Shown: positions 24,801 through 38,520 of the stretch, one piece after another
How positions within the stretch are numbered: the stretch's first letter is position 1
Layout: the number at the start of each line of letters is the position of its first letter
Origin: Ifrita kowaldi
Taxonomy: Eukaryota > Chordata > Aves > Passeriformes > Cinclosomatidae
Length of the DNA stretch: 64,000 bases
Direction of reading: 5' to 3'
Assembly: GCA_013398055.1 (NCBI GenBank)
Contig: VZRS01014161.1
Coordinates: forward strand, 248,001 to 312,000
The notes under the pieces: model-generated
What the model saw: only the letters and a program-made list of their open reading frames with translations
Databases searched by the model: none
Told to the model about the DNA's origin: nothing
Translations under genes and position numbers: made by a program

Positions 24801-26752
24801 AACCTGACACTGTATTCCTTTTTTTAAACTTATTTATGGTTATGTTACTCTGGTAAAAGAAATTTGGACATCAGTTGCCTGTCAGTCCTGTTTGGAGTAT
24901 TTCCCATACAGAGATATACCAGCTGCACAAATTTTAGGCTGAGATCCAAAGCAGGGAGAGTATTTTGATGGAGCAGAAGTAAGACTTGCGTTAGCTCAGT
25001 TCAGGGGGTTTCCTTCCTTGTTTAAAAGGCGTGAAAGGCAGCACTGAATTTCCAACACTGCCACCTTCTATCTAAACAGGTATTTACCTCTAGTTCCTCT
25101 TAGCTTCCAGTTTTCCTCTCTCTGTTCCAGTCCTAAACCCATCAGGTGTCTGGGAATGAGGGGCAGATTGAGTCATTTTCCCTTTGGAAGAGAGAGCAGA
25201 CACATCCCTGACATCCATCCCCGGCTTCCCAGTCACAGCCAAGCACTGGGTGATGATATTTTACTCTGGGAGGTCACAGTTCATTCACATCCTTCCTCCC
25301 CAGATCACATCCTGCCTCCCCTGCCACAGCATTCCCACCTGCTCCAAGCACTCTGCAAGTCCCAGACAGGATCACACAGCACATTTCCAGACTTTCTTTA
25401 CTCCCACTTTGAGCCGTGGTACCACAGCTCTGGTTTAACAGTCCGAAATGTCACTGGTAACAAGCCAGGCTGATGTTTGTGATGATCTGCACCAGGCTGA
25501 AAAGCTGGAAGTCACAGTTTTCCCATATCAGAGCTGAAACTAAAAAACATGAACTTTTTTTATTATTTTTCTGTCACAGTTTTCTCCCTCTTATTTATGG
25601 AATCTAACTGAGGACTCCCAACCCAAAGCAGTCAGATCTGACTCCTAAAATTGAAGCAAAGACATCAAATTACTTGGTTAAGGGAAGTCGTATCAGATGT
25701 GAATCAAAACTGGAGTCCCTGACTTCTGCTTTTCTGGTAATTCCGTATCTTTTCCTGCACTGGCATTACCAGGGCTGTTTCATCTCTTCAGATCCTACAG
25801 GATGGGTTTTCTTAATGGCTGGAGTGATGGTGTAAAATTTTCCCGTTTCGACCCTTAGGATTATTGCTCAAAAGAGAAGGGCAACTCCCAAATCTGAGAA
25901 GAGCCAGAGAATTCAACAGTCTCAAACTCCTTTTAAGACAAGAGATCAGCACAGGGAAAAGCACGCAGGAATAATGGGAAAGCTGATCTCTGTGAGAAAA
26001 CCATTGCAACAGGTAAAGGGAGGTGTAATATTATTATTGTCGAGCCATAACTCTATAAACACATCCCGGCTTGACAAATTCTTGAAGAAAAAGCCAGTGA
26101 GTGTCTGCTGTTATTGGTCTAATGAGCTAACTCTGAAATCCGAGCTAAAGACAGCTCCCTAGTGGCTGCGGCTGCTCCGGGAGCCGGAGGAAACCTCTCC
26201 AAAGCCCATCACTGCAAAGCGCTGCTGACAGCTCGGGACTGCACAGCGCACGGATTTGTTTCACAGACAGGAATTCAGCACCCCGAGCCGGCCTCCTGCT
26301 TAGCAGGGAAGGTGTTAAAATGCAGAGCCCTCCCCGCACAGGTTTTTTTTCCTCCCTGACCCCTCCTAGCACAAAACACAGAAGCAACTCATCAATTTGG
26401 TCACCTGCTCCCGGCTGCAAAACACTCACCAGGTTCCCCCTTCCCTGTCCCTTTTCCCCCCAAACATCCCCCAGAATAACACAGCAACACCTTGAGGAGG
26501 GAACCCAGGCAGCTGCTCCCGGTGCCAGCTGCAGAACTCCCAAATATTTTGCGTGACCTTTCATCCTACAAATTTATTTATTTCTAAACAGCAGCCACCC
26601 CCTTGTGTACCTGACAGCTTACTAGCGCTGAGCTCACCCAAGGAGATTCACAGGAGGAAAACTGAGAAGTCAAACACCCTGCTGACAGTACCTAACCTTC
26701 AGGATTCCTGTCTTATTTCAAACTTTGCTTTCAACTTTGAACATGTAAACCT

Positions 26753-26772
26753 TTATTATTATTATTATTATT
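26753..26772. repeat. Microsatellite (TAT)n
   Basis: About 20 bp of uninterrupted TTA/ATT repeat. Confidence 0.93.
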
Positions 26773-27099
26773 TCCCCCAAATTTGCTTTTAAAGACTAAA
26801 AAGGGATTTGCAGAGTTTTCCATCGTTTCGGTTTAATAATGTGTTGATAAATCTGCGGTTGGAAAAACAGCTCAAAACTGATCACTGCTGGTTCTCACAC
26901 ACAAATATTCATACAGAGAAACTTCATTTCTATGAACACAACTGCAAAAGCCCTGGAAGATCCCCCCAAAATAGAGGAAATCCAATACAGTTGGCAGTGC
27001 AGCCAGCACTGATTACACACACAAACCTTGCCTGCTCACACATCATGCTCCTATTTTTAGATTTTGAGGAAACAAAGAGTCCTTATTAATGGTTATCTT

Positions 27100-27260
27100 C
27101 TTGTTTGAGGTAAAGGGAAGGGAATAATTTTGTTTATATTTCTCCATCAGCCTGCTGGCTTTCACACAAAGCTCTGAAGCAATTACTCTGGCTGGTGCAC
27201 TGGATGAGAGACTTAGCAAACATCATTAATGTGATTATTCATTTACTTCATTGAGCTCTT
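27100..27260. promoter_or_regulatory. Small candidate conserved element in intron 6
   Basis: The block contains GCAATTACTC, CATCATTAATGTGATTATTC and ATTTACTTCATTGAGC in non-repeat sequence. The call rests on homeodomain-like site density alone. Confidence 0.2.
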
Positions 27261-30200
27261 TCTTCTCCCATTCCTGGGGACAGCACACCGAGGGTCTGAC
27301 ACATCCCTGTGCCAGGGGATGTAACTCCCATCAGCCTTGGACACCTGCCTTCAGGGAAGCAATGCTCCAAGCTACAGCAGGGAATTAATTAATGAAATAC
27401 AGCGAGAGATTCTTGAGCAGGGCCACGCCAGGGAGAGCATGGGATGAGCTAATCCAGATGGAAAAGACCCAACTTTTATAACTCTCATTCCACTCACAAA
27501 GTAGCCCAAAACTGAAGGATTCCCAGAGAAAGGCACCACAAGCACATTCTAGACGCTGCAGGTTAAATTTTCTCTTTGGAGGCTGATAAAAGGTCCATCA
27601 AACTGATGTCATTCTCTGTCCAGAAACAAGGTCACTCATGTTATGTACATTAGATACGATGATCTAGAACAGAATCCCTAAATTCAAATGCAACAGGCTG
27701 GAAATGGCTTCATTTTCAAAAGTTAAAAGCCAGCAATTTCTATAACATCAACTGCTGCCTTTAGGCTGATTTTTTCAAGCCAGCCATTAGTTTTGGATTA
27801 TAATTACTGTTATGAACTCCTGGGCAGTAGAGCAGCTCTCAGTCTAAACTGTGATGGGGGAGCTAAAGATTCAATTTTTGTAGTCCAAGACCTTGATGAG
27901 TAAGCAGGTGAGCTTCAGAGAAGGTTTCCAACTGCTGGTGAAGAATCGGTCTGCCCTCAGCAATGGAAAAATTCAGCCCTTCAGTGCTCTCACCAAAACC
28001 TGTCCTGACATCACTATGAGAAGATCTCCTGCCATTCCATCAGAAGTTTCTAGAACTCTTTTAAAACTCTTAAAAGATGGTTGGTTATAAAGCCTTGCTG
28101 GCCCACAGTAACCAGGCTCTGTGTTACCCAGTTTACCCACCAGTGACAAAGTGTATTTGCATTCCAAGGTGAAATCTGTCAAGGGGAGAGGATGAAGTGT
28201 GAGCTTTCAGTGCAGACAAGAGGATCAGATAATGACATCGCCCTGCACAACACAGGGCATGGTTGTGCTAAAAGGAGCTCTTTGGTGACTTTCTCCTCCA
28301 CCACCTACCCAGTACATGAGGCTCCAGATTTTAACAGGAGATACAGGGGTGAACATCAGGGAAAACTTGTGCTGCTCAGGGTTTAGCTTAGATGAGCATC
28401 CAGCAAAGCAGAAGAGCTTGAAAAATCTCCTTAAAGGTCTCTTCAATATAGACTCTTCCTCCTTTGAAATCAGATTTATACAAATTGTCCCTCACCATTT
28501 CTCAGAGCATATTTACGGCCATTCATGAGTGGGACTGAACGTATAAAGAGGCCATTCTCACCCAGGCAGCTCAGCCCAGGAACAGGGCTCCTGGCTGAGA
28601 CAAAGCCTTGGGAAAAGGAACACCCCACGGGTCCTGTCAGCACAGGTGAGCAGCTGCCCTGCCTGCTCACAGCAGAGGCTCTGAAATCTGCTGGGCACAG
28701 CATCCACCGAGGGGCTTCTGTCCATTCTGTTCTTCCCAAGCGGAGTTTTGACCCTCACAAAAATTTCCCCTTTTTTTCTTTATTGCTCTCATTTTTAGCT
28801 CTAGTAATTTGAGGAGGTAACTTCTACCAGTACAGTCTGATCCAAAGTTCCAAGCAATAACGGGAATACTTTGGGGTTTTAGGTCAGATTCTGCTCTCAC
28901 AGACTGAGGAGGGAGATGGGCAAGGCTGGTTCTGTGCACTGGCAGAGGGAGTGAATTCCATCATCTCTGTGTCCTGCTTTGCCTCTTTACATCCAACCCC
29001 TTCAGCACACTCCACAAAACAACCTCTCAATTCTTCCTTGTTGCCCCAATTCCCCAAGGTATTTCAACCCCCTATTTTTCAGAGCCTATTCAGATACCAA
29101 CATAAAGCAACAGGAGATTTTAAAAACCCCAACAGAAAGGGGAGAGATGAAGCTCATTACAGTAAATAATATTAACCTGAGCCACGGTGAATCTGCTGTG
29201 TACTTGCAAACATTAGAACTGCTTGTACCAACACAGCACGGGAGAGCTCTGCTTCCGTCCAGCTTTTCCAGGCTGGGGAATTTGGGTTGATCCCTCCTTT
29301 GGGGTCCCAGCCGGTCCCTGCCCAGGCCTGGAGGGCATCATTCAGGTGCGTTGCTGAAAAGCTCAGAATAACGTCCAGATTCAGACATGAAGTGTGGTAC
29401 TTTTGGGGTTTTTTTATCCACCTCTTCACTTTCTCTAGCACGATGTGAATCTTCCTCCAATTCCACCCTTCACTGCAATCTTGCCAAGGGCAATGCTGCC
29501 TCTTGATAATAGCAGCCTTTGTGTGCACCTCCAGAAGGAAGAGACACGCAAGGGAATTTGGGGGCTGCAGGGGGATGATTTAAACTAAACCTTAAAGAAA
29601 AGGAGAACATGGAGAGCTGGGTGGTGTGAGACAAGAAAAAATCCTCTCCCCTCTGATCCACACTATGGATCTCCCCTCCTCGTGTCCCGCTTCCCCACAC
29701 ACACTTCAGTCTCCCTTCTGTCAGCACTGGGTGTTGAGGGGGGATCCGCTGGAGTTCAGCAATTTTAGGAAGGTCCACTGTGCTGCCGCTTTGGCTGCAG
29801 GATCATTTTTGACTCAAGGAGCCCACAACCCAAACCAATCACAGTTGAACAGCAAGACCCTCCTTCTGTGAAATTTAAATTAAAAAGTGTTAGGAGTAGT
29901 CATTTCATTCCCAGAGCCTTCACCAATTAAGCCCAATGTTCAATATGGTCAGGTCGCCCTCTAAGTCATATTTTTCACCCACCCACATGTCCACTCCAAA
30001 AAAATTGATTTTAAAAATTAAAATCATTGTTGCAATTTGCTCAGCTTAACATAAAGCAAGAGCATAATGAAAGCTACTGGTGAATGCTGCTGCAAGGGGC
30101 TGCACAGCCTGACCCTTACTCCTAATCCCCTGTAAATTCACCCAAAAAGTCACGAACTACATAATATTAGTTCTTACAGACTGACATATTTCCCTGATCT

Positions 30201-33042
30201 TTCATGGGCCACATGGGGAAACAGTTTTCGCCTGATCTGAATGAAGAAGAAAAACAGTGATCCTAATCAACCGTTTACCCTTAGTGGCTTCCCTAAACAA
30301 ATCTGGAAAAGAGCTTAAAGGCTTGGGAATATCCTCGACCCTGCTTGATGCACTGTAATAACCCTACCTAATTATACTGATATAAAAACTAATTGGAAAG
30401 ATAGCAAATGTCAGGGTAAGATGCAAATTGTAGGGTGTTAATTGCTGAACAGGTGCTGGAATAGAATTAAATGAGCATCTTGATTAGGAGAGTGGAAAAA
30501 ACAAATGTGGACCCCGAAACCAAGTTGGCCATGTGAATTATTTAGCAGCCTCCTCATACCAGCAAAGAGGTCATGTTGATGTGACCTCTGCTTTGTGAGG
30601 GGTGGGCTGGCAAAACAATGGTGAACTCCAGGAGAAAACATGGCTTGGGAGACAGAGGTGGGACTAGGGAACACGGGGAATTTTCAGTGGGATGAGGGAG
30701 GAGGATTTTTTATGGGTGAGCTATTGGGTAACAAGATAAGGGGAAGTTTTCCACATGGATTATTGGGGTGATACGGAATTAGTGATCCCAAAGAATCCCT
30801 GAGTGCAGGAGAACACTCGGGTGTCCCACCTGGTCCCTCTGCCATGAGGCTACTGCCATTTACAGCAAATATTTGGGGATATGAGAGCTGGGCCAAGCAA
30901 AAATGGACTGAAAGACAGTTTTTGTATCCGCACCCAACAGGAATTCTCTCCACAGCCAGGAGTTCTGCAGTGACACCACCATGGCAGTAATTTTTTTTCA
31001 CCCAAACCCTTCAAAAGCCATCTCAGGTTTCAGTTGTCACTCAGTGCCCAGCAAACAGATCAGATCAAATGACATCAATTAGAACCAGCAGCCTGGAAAC
31101 AAGACACCCCATCGTTAGCAGGGATTATTTGGGACATAAGAGTAGAATAATTTTCGTTAAGGATTTTATCCCTAATTTTTAATCTGAGAATACTTTTTCT
31201 CAGTGAAACAATTAGAAGGCTGCAGGAGCATGCTGGGTGTCGAACCAGGTTTTATAAAGAAAAACTTCTTCTTTTCAATGAGTTTCAACAAGTAACAAAA
31301 CCTACGGAAATGTTTTGCCAATTCTGCAAAAAAATTATAAAGAATTCTAGAAGACAATTACTAAGAAACCACTGAAAATATTGAAATGGTTATTCAGTTT
31401 CATGAATTACTTTACACACAATGGTTCAAACAACTGTGGTGTAGGGAGAAAATAAACATTTCATTTGAGTCCATTTAATAAACAAACACATTTCCATGTA
31501 TAGCAGCAATCACTATTCAGGGCAAGTTGAAATTACTGCTTTATTTTAGGAGCAGCTACAGACTCAGCCTAGAGCAGGACCCCAAGTCTTTAGGCACAGT
31601 CCAAACCCCCTGCATCCCAGAGCTTCCCAGAGAGACGGGATAGAGAAAGAATAGCTGAAACACAGAAAAATGGGACAGTTGTCCCGGACAGCCGTAAAAT
31701 ATCACGAGCCTAAAAGAGATATTTAAATTAATATAAGCAAGAGCCAAATCTGTGGTTTTTAATGAAGTCAATGAAGTGCAGAGGACCCACAGCACAAAAG
31801 TTGAATCTTGACTTTTTTTGTCAGACACTAACAAACTGCATTTTCCTTTTAAATGTTGTATTCCCAAACCCTCCTGCAGCACAGTGCTCTGCAGTTGTCT
31901 CCAGACTAATTCTCCATTAAATGAACTTTTACATGTCAGACCCTTTTTTGCAGGAGACAGCACAAAGCAGAGTTTGTACAGACAATAGAACAAGATTTCC
32001 AATATTCCTCTGACACCAGGCACTGGACGGGGCTCAGGCAGAGGTGGGAATACGGCCCTTTGTGCTCCTGACAATTCCTCCAGAGGAAACACCACCCTGC
32101 ACAAGGTGACAGCCCGAGTCAGTGACACAAAGGGACACAGGGCATGAGAGTGCCGAGCCCTTTTCCCCACCCAAACACAAAAATCTCAATAAAAACCATC
32201 TGCAACAGTGCCAAACCTTCAGAAAGGGACATTTCTACTCCAGGAAATGCAAGAAAGGGACAAGGTGCTGCTCCAAGGCGAGTCTGCACACAAGTAAAGG
32301 ATGTGCTGCCCCCGCCCCGTGTCAAAGGGACAGGGACCATGGCAGGGATGAAATCTCTCACACAGACCTTGGGGGACAAAGGGTGATGAATCCTTAAGAC
32401 TGAAAACTGAAGATTTATGTCACTGAGAGCTGTCTTCCCTTTCTGTCCAGGGGATTTGACACACCACAGGTGACAGGAGAAGAGAGTGGGCGCCACATCC
32501 CATTCCCAGTCCCCTGGGATGGCCACACCACTCCGTTATCCACAGCATCCCCCCCTCCCGGAGCCTGCGCTGCTCCAGCAGGGAGCTGCCAACCTCCCTC
32601 CCTGCTGCAGACTCCTGTCCAGTGCTTCGGTGTGGGCTGGAAGCAGCCACAGGGAGAAACTGGCTCAGGGAAGTTTCCAAGTTCAGCTCCGTGTCTCGGA
32701 GGGGAAGGGGCTGAAACTCAAATCCAGTCATGTCTTGGTTTAACTTCACTGTTCAGGGGCATGACAGACATGAAATATTGTGTCAGGGAGAGGAGGTGAT
32801 GGTGGCAGAGAGGCTCAGTTCATGAGCTGAGTGAAACCCTGGGAGTTTGGTACAATCCTGGAGGTTTGGTACCTGGAATGAGCTCGGCTGTGCTGCAGGA
32901 TCTTACGCTGGGATGTGGAACTGGGGTGTTAAAAACCACCCTGTGCTGCTCTGCCACTGCTGGCACTGCCCCAAAACAGCTCTGGAACAGCTCTAGGTTT
33001 CTTATATAGAGAGAAAAGTAAAGTACATGAAAGATACAGGGA

Positions 33043-33072
33043 ATTATTATTATTATTATTATTATTATTATT
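33043..33072. repeat. Microsatellite (ATT)n
   Basis: About ten perfect ATT units lie in a row. Confidence 0.97.
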
Positions 33073-34004
33073 GTTCTTATTAAAGCTTGCAGAAAGATCA
33101 AACCTCACACCCTCCTGCAGCTGCAGCAACGTTAAAGGGAAATCTTTCACACACCAAAGATCTGAAGTACAGGAATATTCCTCATAAAAACTCATTCAGG
33201 GGTTACAGAATGCTAGAATTAAAATGAAAGAAGTAACTCTAAATTAAATCCTTTTCGACATATCCAGTACAAGCCTTAACTCTATTACGATATTTTTATT
33301 ATTATAAAGAACCATCAATTTATGAGTGCAGAAAAAGACTGAACTTCACGAGTCTTCATGCATAAAAGTTGTTCTATTCGCCTGTAAAGAAAGTAAATCT
33401 AATAATATAGTATATAATTACACACAATGTATCACGTATATTATTTAAAATACATTGTATTGTATGTATATATAAAAATATCTATTTCCTTGTAAAAACA
33501 AACCAAAGGGGAACACAGTCACGTTCCCCATCCCAGAAATGGTTGAAGTCTCTGCTTCTGAAGGGCACCTACATTTTAGGCAAATTACTGGGCAGGAGCA
33601 GAGTCCTGCCCGCGCTGTTTGGATGAAGAGAAAGAACTGACAGTGACAGTGTTCGAAGGCACCAAAGGAAAGCTGGAAAATGAGAGAACCAGATGTCCCT
33701 GAAGGAATGCTGGGAAATGTTTGAGATAAAGAGGAAAGGGGGAAAAAAACCACCTTTAAGCAAAACACCCCAGAGGATGGGGGTTTTTTGAGGTTCTATG
33801 TCAACAAGTGACACTGACACAACACTGTGCAGCCTTTTCTCCCCTCTTTAGCGGAGGAATTTTGACTGAGCAGATTCTTTGTCAGCATCAAGGGGAAAGA
33901 TTTACACTGGCAGGGATTCAGCTGGATAAGTTGTGGTTATTTTCTTCAAGTCCCTGAGCACCCACGTTCCCAAAGAGAGAGGAGATTTGGAAAACCAAAT
34001 TCAG

Positions 34005-34060
34005 GCACTCCTAATCCAAATTACAATTTATATCCAAGCACTCCTAATGCAGATTACAAT
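34005..34060. repeat. Tandem duplication, period 33
   Basis: GCACTCCTAATCCAAATTAC at 34005 recurs as GCACTCCTAATGCAGATTAC at 34038, with two substitutions. Confidence 0.88.
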
Positions 34061-35909
34061 CTAGCACAGGCAAGTTTGAAGACCCAGGGAACTTTCTAGC
34101 AGCCATAAATCCCAAGATCCTTTCCACAATAAAGACTGAAGGTAAATGGGTGTAGAAGGAGGCAGAAGTCCCAGCTTTATCAGCCACTCAAAACTGCTCT
34201 TTGTGGTTTAGAGTCATGTGAACATGAGAAGCTCAAGTCTCATCTTTTCAAAAAAAGGCAACTTCAAGACCTGAATTTTCTTACAGAAAGTTTGTGACTG
34301 TGAAAGGAAGCAGAACCCCAAATATCAATCTTTGCCGTTTCACTTTTCTTTTAAACTATTTACATACACCCTTCTTGATGCTGACGCTAAATAACACAGT
34401 GTTAACTGCTTTGATGAACCCAAATAAATAACTTTTTATCATAAGAAAACCTAAGCACATCTCTTAAAAATTAATTAAATATGATTTGTAAGATATCAGC
34501 ACTCAGCTTTAATTTCTTTATGCCATGAGGTGATTTCATGAGTTGGTTGTGTCCTGTCTTTCAACTGCTTGAAGCAGCTCTGGAATCGCCCTCCCTCTTC
34601 TCAAACATCCCAGGATCTTCCTCTCAGGTTTGGTTTGGAAAAAGAGCCCGTGTGTTCCTGGTTGATGCAAACCCACCTGGTGTCTCTGTGCCCTCACTGC
34701 AGCTCTGGGACACCGAGCCAGCCGATTATTCCTTCCCTTTCTGTTACAAACCTCTCCCACTGAGCTGCCGAGATCCAAGGCAAGGACCCAGTGGGGAAAT
34801 GAGGCAGTGGAAAACTTTTCCCCTGGAGCAAAGGAAGAGACCTAAGCAGAGAGCAAGGGAAGCTGCAATAATCAGGCTGAAAAGCAGCCTGGTGGTACAC
34901 CCGGAGCACAGAATGTGCCAAACTCCTGGCACATCCCATGGAGAAAGCTGCCTGGTTCTTCGAGGGAAGCATTGGGAATGCAAGGAAAGGACAGTCAGAG
35001 GAGCAGCTTCCTACAGGCTACACCCAAAACTGTTATTTTCTTTTTTTTTCTGTTTATTTAGATATAAAACCACTTCCAGAATACTTGAATACAACCTTGC
35101 TGCTGCTTCCACTGAAACCAAATAATGGATTCACAAAAGAGAAATACCCAAACCCGTAACACCCCAGGCAAACAGGAGCTTTGGTAGTACTCTGCTGGAA
35201 GAAATTTTTTTTAAATCTCATTTAGTGTAAGAAATGCCATTTTCTGGTGAAACCAGCCTTATGCCAACTCCTGTCGGTGACAGCCACTGAGAAGGGCAAG
35301 GGATTAAAAGCCACCACAGGGCAAGCAGTTGCCTCCTGATTTTATTTTATTTTATTTTCTTGACACAGCCTTTGTAGGAAGACACAAACTCACAGAGGGA
35401 AGAGCTGTTTGCCTAATGGGTTCACAGCCACTGAGCCTAAATAAGCTGACTGCTTAAAAACAACTCGGGAGCCACAGTAAAAGATAGAAAATTATTGCTT
35501 CCTGTCATGACCAAATATTAAACACAGCACACACCTAATGGCTCTATCACTCCCCAGGGAAGGAGCTTTATGAACAATAAAATCCCAGCAGACCTGCACT
35601 GTTTGGACTTAGAAGCCTCATTATGGGCTCACTGATCCAATACAATTTACAAGCTCGATGGACTCCACTTGGAGGAAAAGCCACCAAATGTGGAGCTGTA
35701 AGTGGGATGCCCATGGAGAAATTAGCATTTATTTGTGAGGAAAAGTAGCAGAGGAGATGGAGAGAAAAAGGAAAAATAATAAGGAGGAAAAAGAAGGATG
35801 GGTTGGATGACAGCAGCATATTAAAGATCCGAACAAGGGAGAAAGACGGGAATGTGAATCACAGCTGCAGAGGGGAAATGTTGTTCCAGGACATGCTTAC
35901 ATGATCCAG

Positions 35910-36025
35910 CCCGGAATACAAGACTTGGATTCCACTCCTTCATGTGGAGTGTGTCCTACAAACTGCCTCCTACATCATCTTGGGCAACTCCTGTAAGCTC
36001 TGAATCTAAATTTACATCTCCAACT
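35910..36025 (+). mobile_element. MIR-like SINE remnant
   Basis: GACTTGGATTCCACTCCTTC, CTGCCTCCTACATCATCTTGG and GCAACTCCTGTAAGCTCTGAA follow the order of a MIR core (GACCTGGGTTC, CTTGGGCAAGTCAC, CTCTGAGCCTCAG). It is strongly diverged, consistent with an old insertion. Confidence 0.5.
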
Positions 36026-38420
36026 GATTTAAGCTTCAGATGCACATTATGTACTTTCAGTCTCAATCTTGTCTTCACTTCACAAGGATTTTGGGTGATG
36101 TTCCAAGCAGGACAAATTGTTTCATACCCCATCTGAAAGCAGGAACACATTAACTGGGAGAACTTTTTCAGAGGTGAAGCAATCAGTTCAGAGAGGCTGA
36201 AACCCTGGGATGTTTACAGAGCAGAAAATATGGGAGATCCCACCAGAAACAGATGGTGAAAGGAACACACAGGGAAGGGATGAAGAGAAACAAAAGGTTC
36301 AAAAGGAAAGCAAGAGGCAGTAACTGAAAAGGTTAGGGCAGATGAAGTGACAAGTCCATAAAACCAGGTCTAGACAGAGGCCGAGCAGAGTGCAAAAGTG
36401 AGAAGGAAGAGTATTTCAGGTCATAAATACACAGAGGATGCTTTCATTAGGATGCAAATACTCTGAAATATTGGCAGTTTTATTGATGAGTGCAGATGGA
36501 GGCAGGCAAACGCAGACCCAGAGAACGGAGCTGTGGAGATCCCGTGTCACGCTGCTGTTCTACATGCCCAGAATTTCTTCTGCGCTGTTTGCACAGTGAA
36601 TTTATCCTCAGCTTCTATTCCCAGAGGTGCTTTAGTCCATGGGAAACTTGTTTTCCATTCCCCTTTCCACTACTACCAACCTCATTGATTCCAATGGCTC
36701 CTTACTCGGCTCTCTGTCCTTCTGAGGTCACCCACCCCTTAACCTCCTCACTCGCTGTTTGTGAGCACAAACTGGACCAAATTCTCCCTATTTCCAGGAA
36801 AAAGCCTCAGTTTAAACAGGGACAAGGATTCTCCTACACCATGTGCAAACTTTGCATTGCTCAGGCAGGATTTAGCCTGAGCACCATCAGTGTCTTTATC
36901 TCAACCAGTCTAACAAGATTGGAATCCATCCATGCTTGTGTCCAAACTGCTCTAAAGCATCAGGGAAGCTTATCTGATTTATGCAGAACTGCTAAAATCC
37001 TTTGGGTCTTGTCTTCATTGGACTTATTTTCATAAGGCTTCCAGGCAGTAGGAGCAATAGTCAGATTTTATTTCTTTAAATTATACAATGTGCCCTTGCT
37101 TAGGCTCAGCCATGTTTCCCTCACAGTTCTCAGATCAGGACATGAGCTGGCTATTCCCAGTTACAGATTTAATGGAACTGAAGTGATCAATATTGGTTGG
37201 CACCCCCAAACCTGTGTTGCCTCTAACACATCCCAAAAGGCATCTCTCTGTTTGGAGGGCAGAGATGCCCACAGTGACAGCACATGGCCAGAAGAAAACC
37301 TGCACAGAACACTGGTGGAAATAAGGTTCCAGCTCTGTTTAACTCCCCAGTAATCTGTGCTTGAAACCAGCAGTGATTTAAACCCATCTCATGTCCTGCT
37401 CCATTCCAGAAGCAGCAGCACCTCCAGCCCGGGCAGCAGCAACCAACAGTCCTGGGGGAGAGGAACTTTAGAAATTGCTCCAAAAGCTTCTCTGCTGTGA
37501 CAGCAACGATCTTCCACATCACCACAGTATTTCCACACATCAATTCTCAGCAAATGTGTCTTTGTGTTATCAGGGAAAGCCAGAAAATCACATATTTGGT
37601 TTACAGTTAAACACAGACCCTTTGAATGGCTACAAAAATACAGGGACTTTGAAGGGGAGAAAGGAACAGAACCCAGGACTTCCACAGACCCAACCAGTCC
37701 ATTCTTCATTTTTCCAGCATACTCAAAAAGATATTTAAGCTTCTTCTGACTCACCAGCTTGCTGGAAAATCTGTTGTCTGTCAACATTAAATGAAAAAGA
37801 TTAAGTGACACAAGCTACTCTCCAGTTTAGTCCATTTACAAGCTTTAAGTGTTTGCACACATCAAAGATTTCAAGATGTTTTGGACAGCAAACTAGTAAA
37901 GAATTTCCTTTTTGTCTAAAAGAGAGGGGAAAATAAAAAGAAACAAACAAATTAGGCACTAAGAGAACCACTTGTCAAATGGCTGGGATAGTGCACTTTA
38001 AGTTACTGACTCCCCACAAACATCCAGTCTACTAAAAAATTCATAAAGAGACAGATGGCACAACAGCAGCTCTTTGCAGGAGAGCAGGGTTTAGCAGTGA
38101 ACAAAGGACTTTGACTCCCTAGGACAAGGGGAGAGATCATTGTAGGTTTTGGGGGTTTGGAAGGGGGGACTGGGGCACACAGGGAGGTGGGAAGAGCTCC
38201 TGGTTTCACCCCACAGCAGCAACAGATCCCAGACATTCATTGTGCCTTGGCAGCCCCACAAGGGCCACGGTGAACCGGGCAGAACAGGAACAATCAATCT
38301 CTGCTGTGCAGATTAAATCCTCCTGGCAGCAGGAATGTGAAAAATAAACCCCAAAACTTCCTGTTCAGGGATCTGAAACCACTTTCCACAGCCAGGTAGC
38401 TGCTAATGCTTTGTATTAAG

Positions 38421-38520
38421 GGGGAAACTGAGGCACGGACTCACATCACTTAAGGTGGCAGGGCAACCCAGTGTCAGTGGGAATTTAATCCAGGCCTCTC
38501 CAGTCTTGCTGTTCTGCCTC
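38421..38520 (-). mobile_element. MIR-like SINE remnant
   Basis: The plus strand reads GGGGAAACTGAGGCACGGAC, CACTTAAGGTGGCAGGGCAA and GAATTTAATCCAGGCCTCTC. This is the antisense pattern of MIR: GAAACTGAGGCACAGA, CAAGGTCAC, GATTTGAACCCAGG. Confidence 0.6.

Noticed and set aside
31556..32170. 204-codon open frame on the minus strand in intron 6
   Set aside because: It begins with GTG and has no usable early ATG, no recognisable domain and no splice context.
36490..37035. 181-codon open frame on the plus strand in intron 6
   Set aside because: It opens with GTG (ATG at codon 3). The translation is Ser/Cys/Pro-rich with no domain, and one such frame is expected by chance at this scale.
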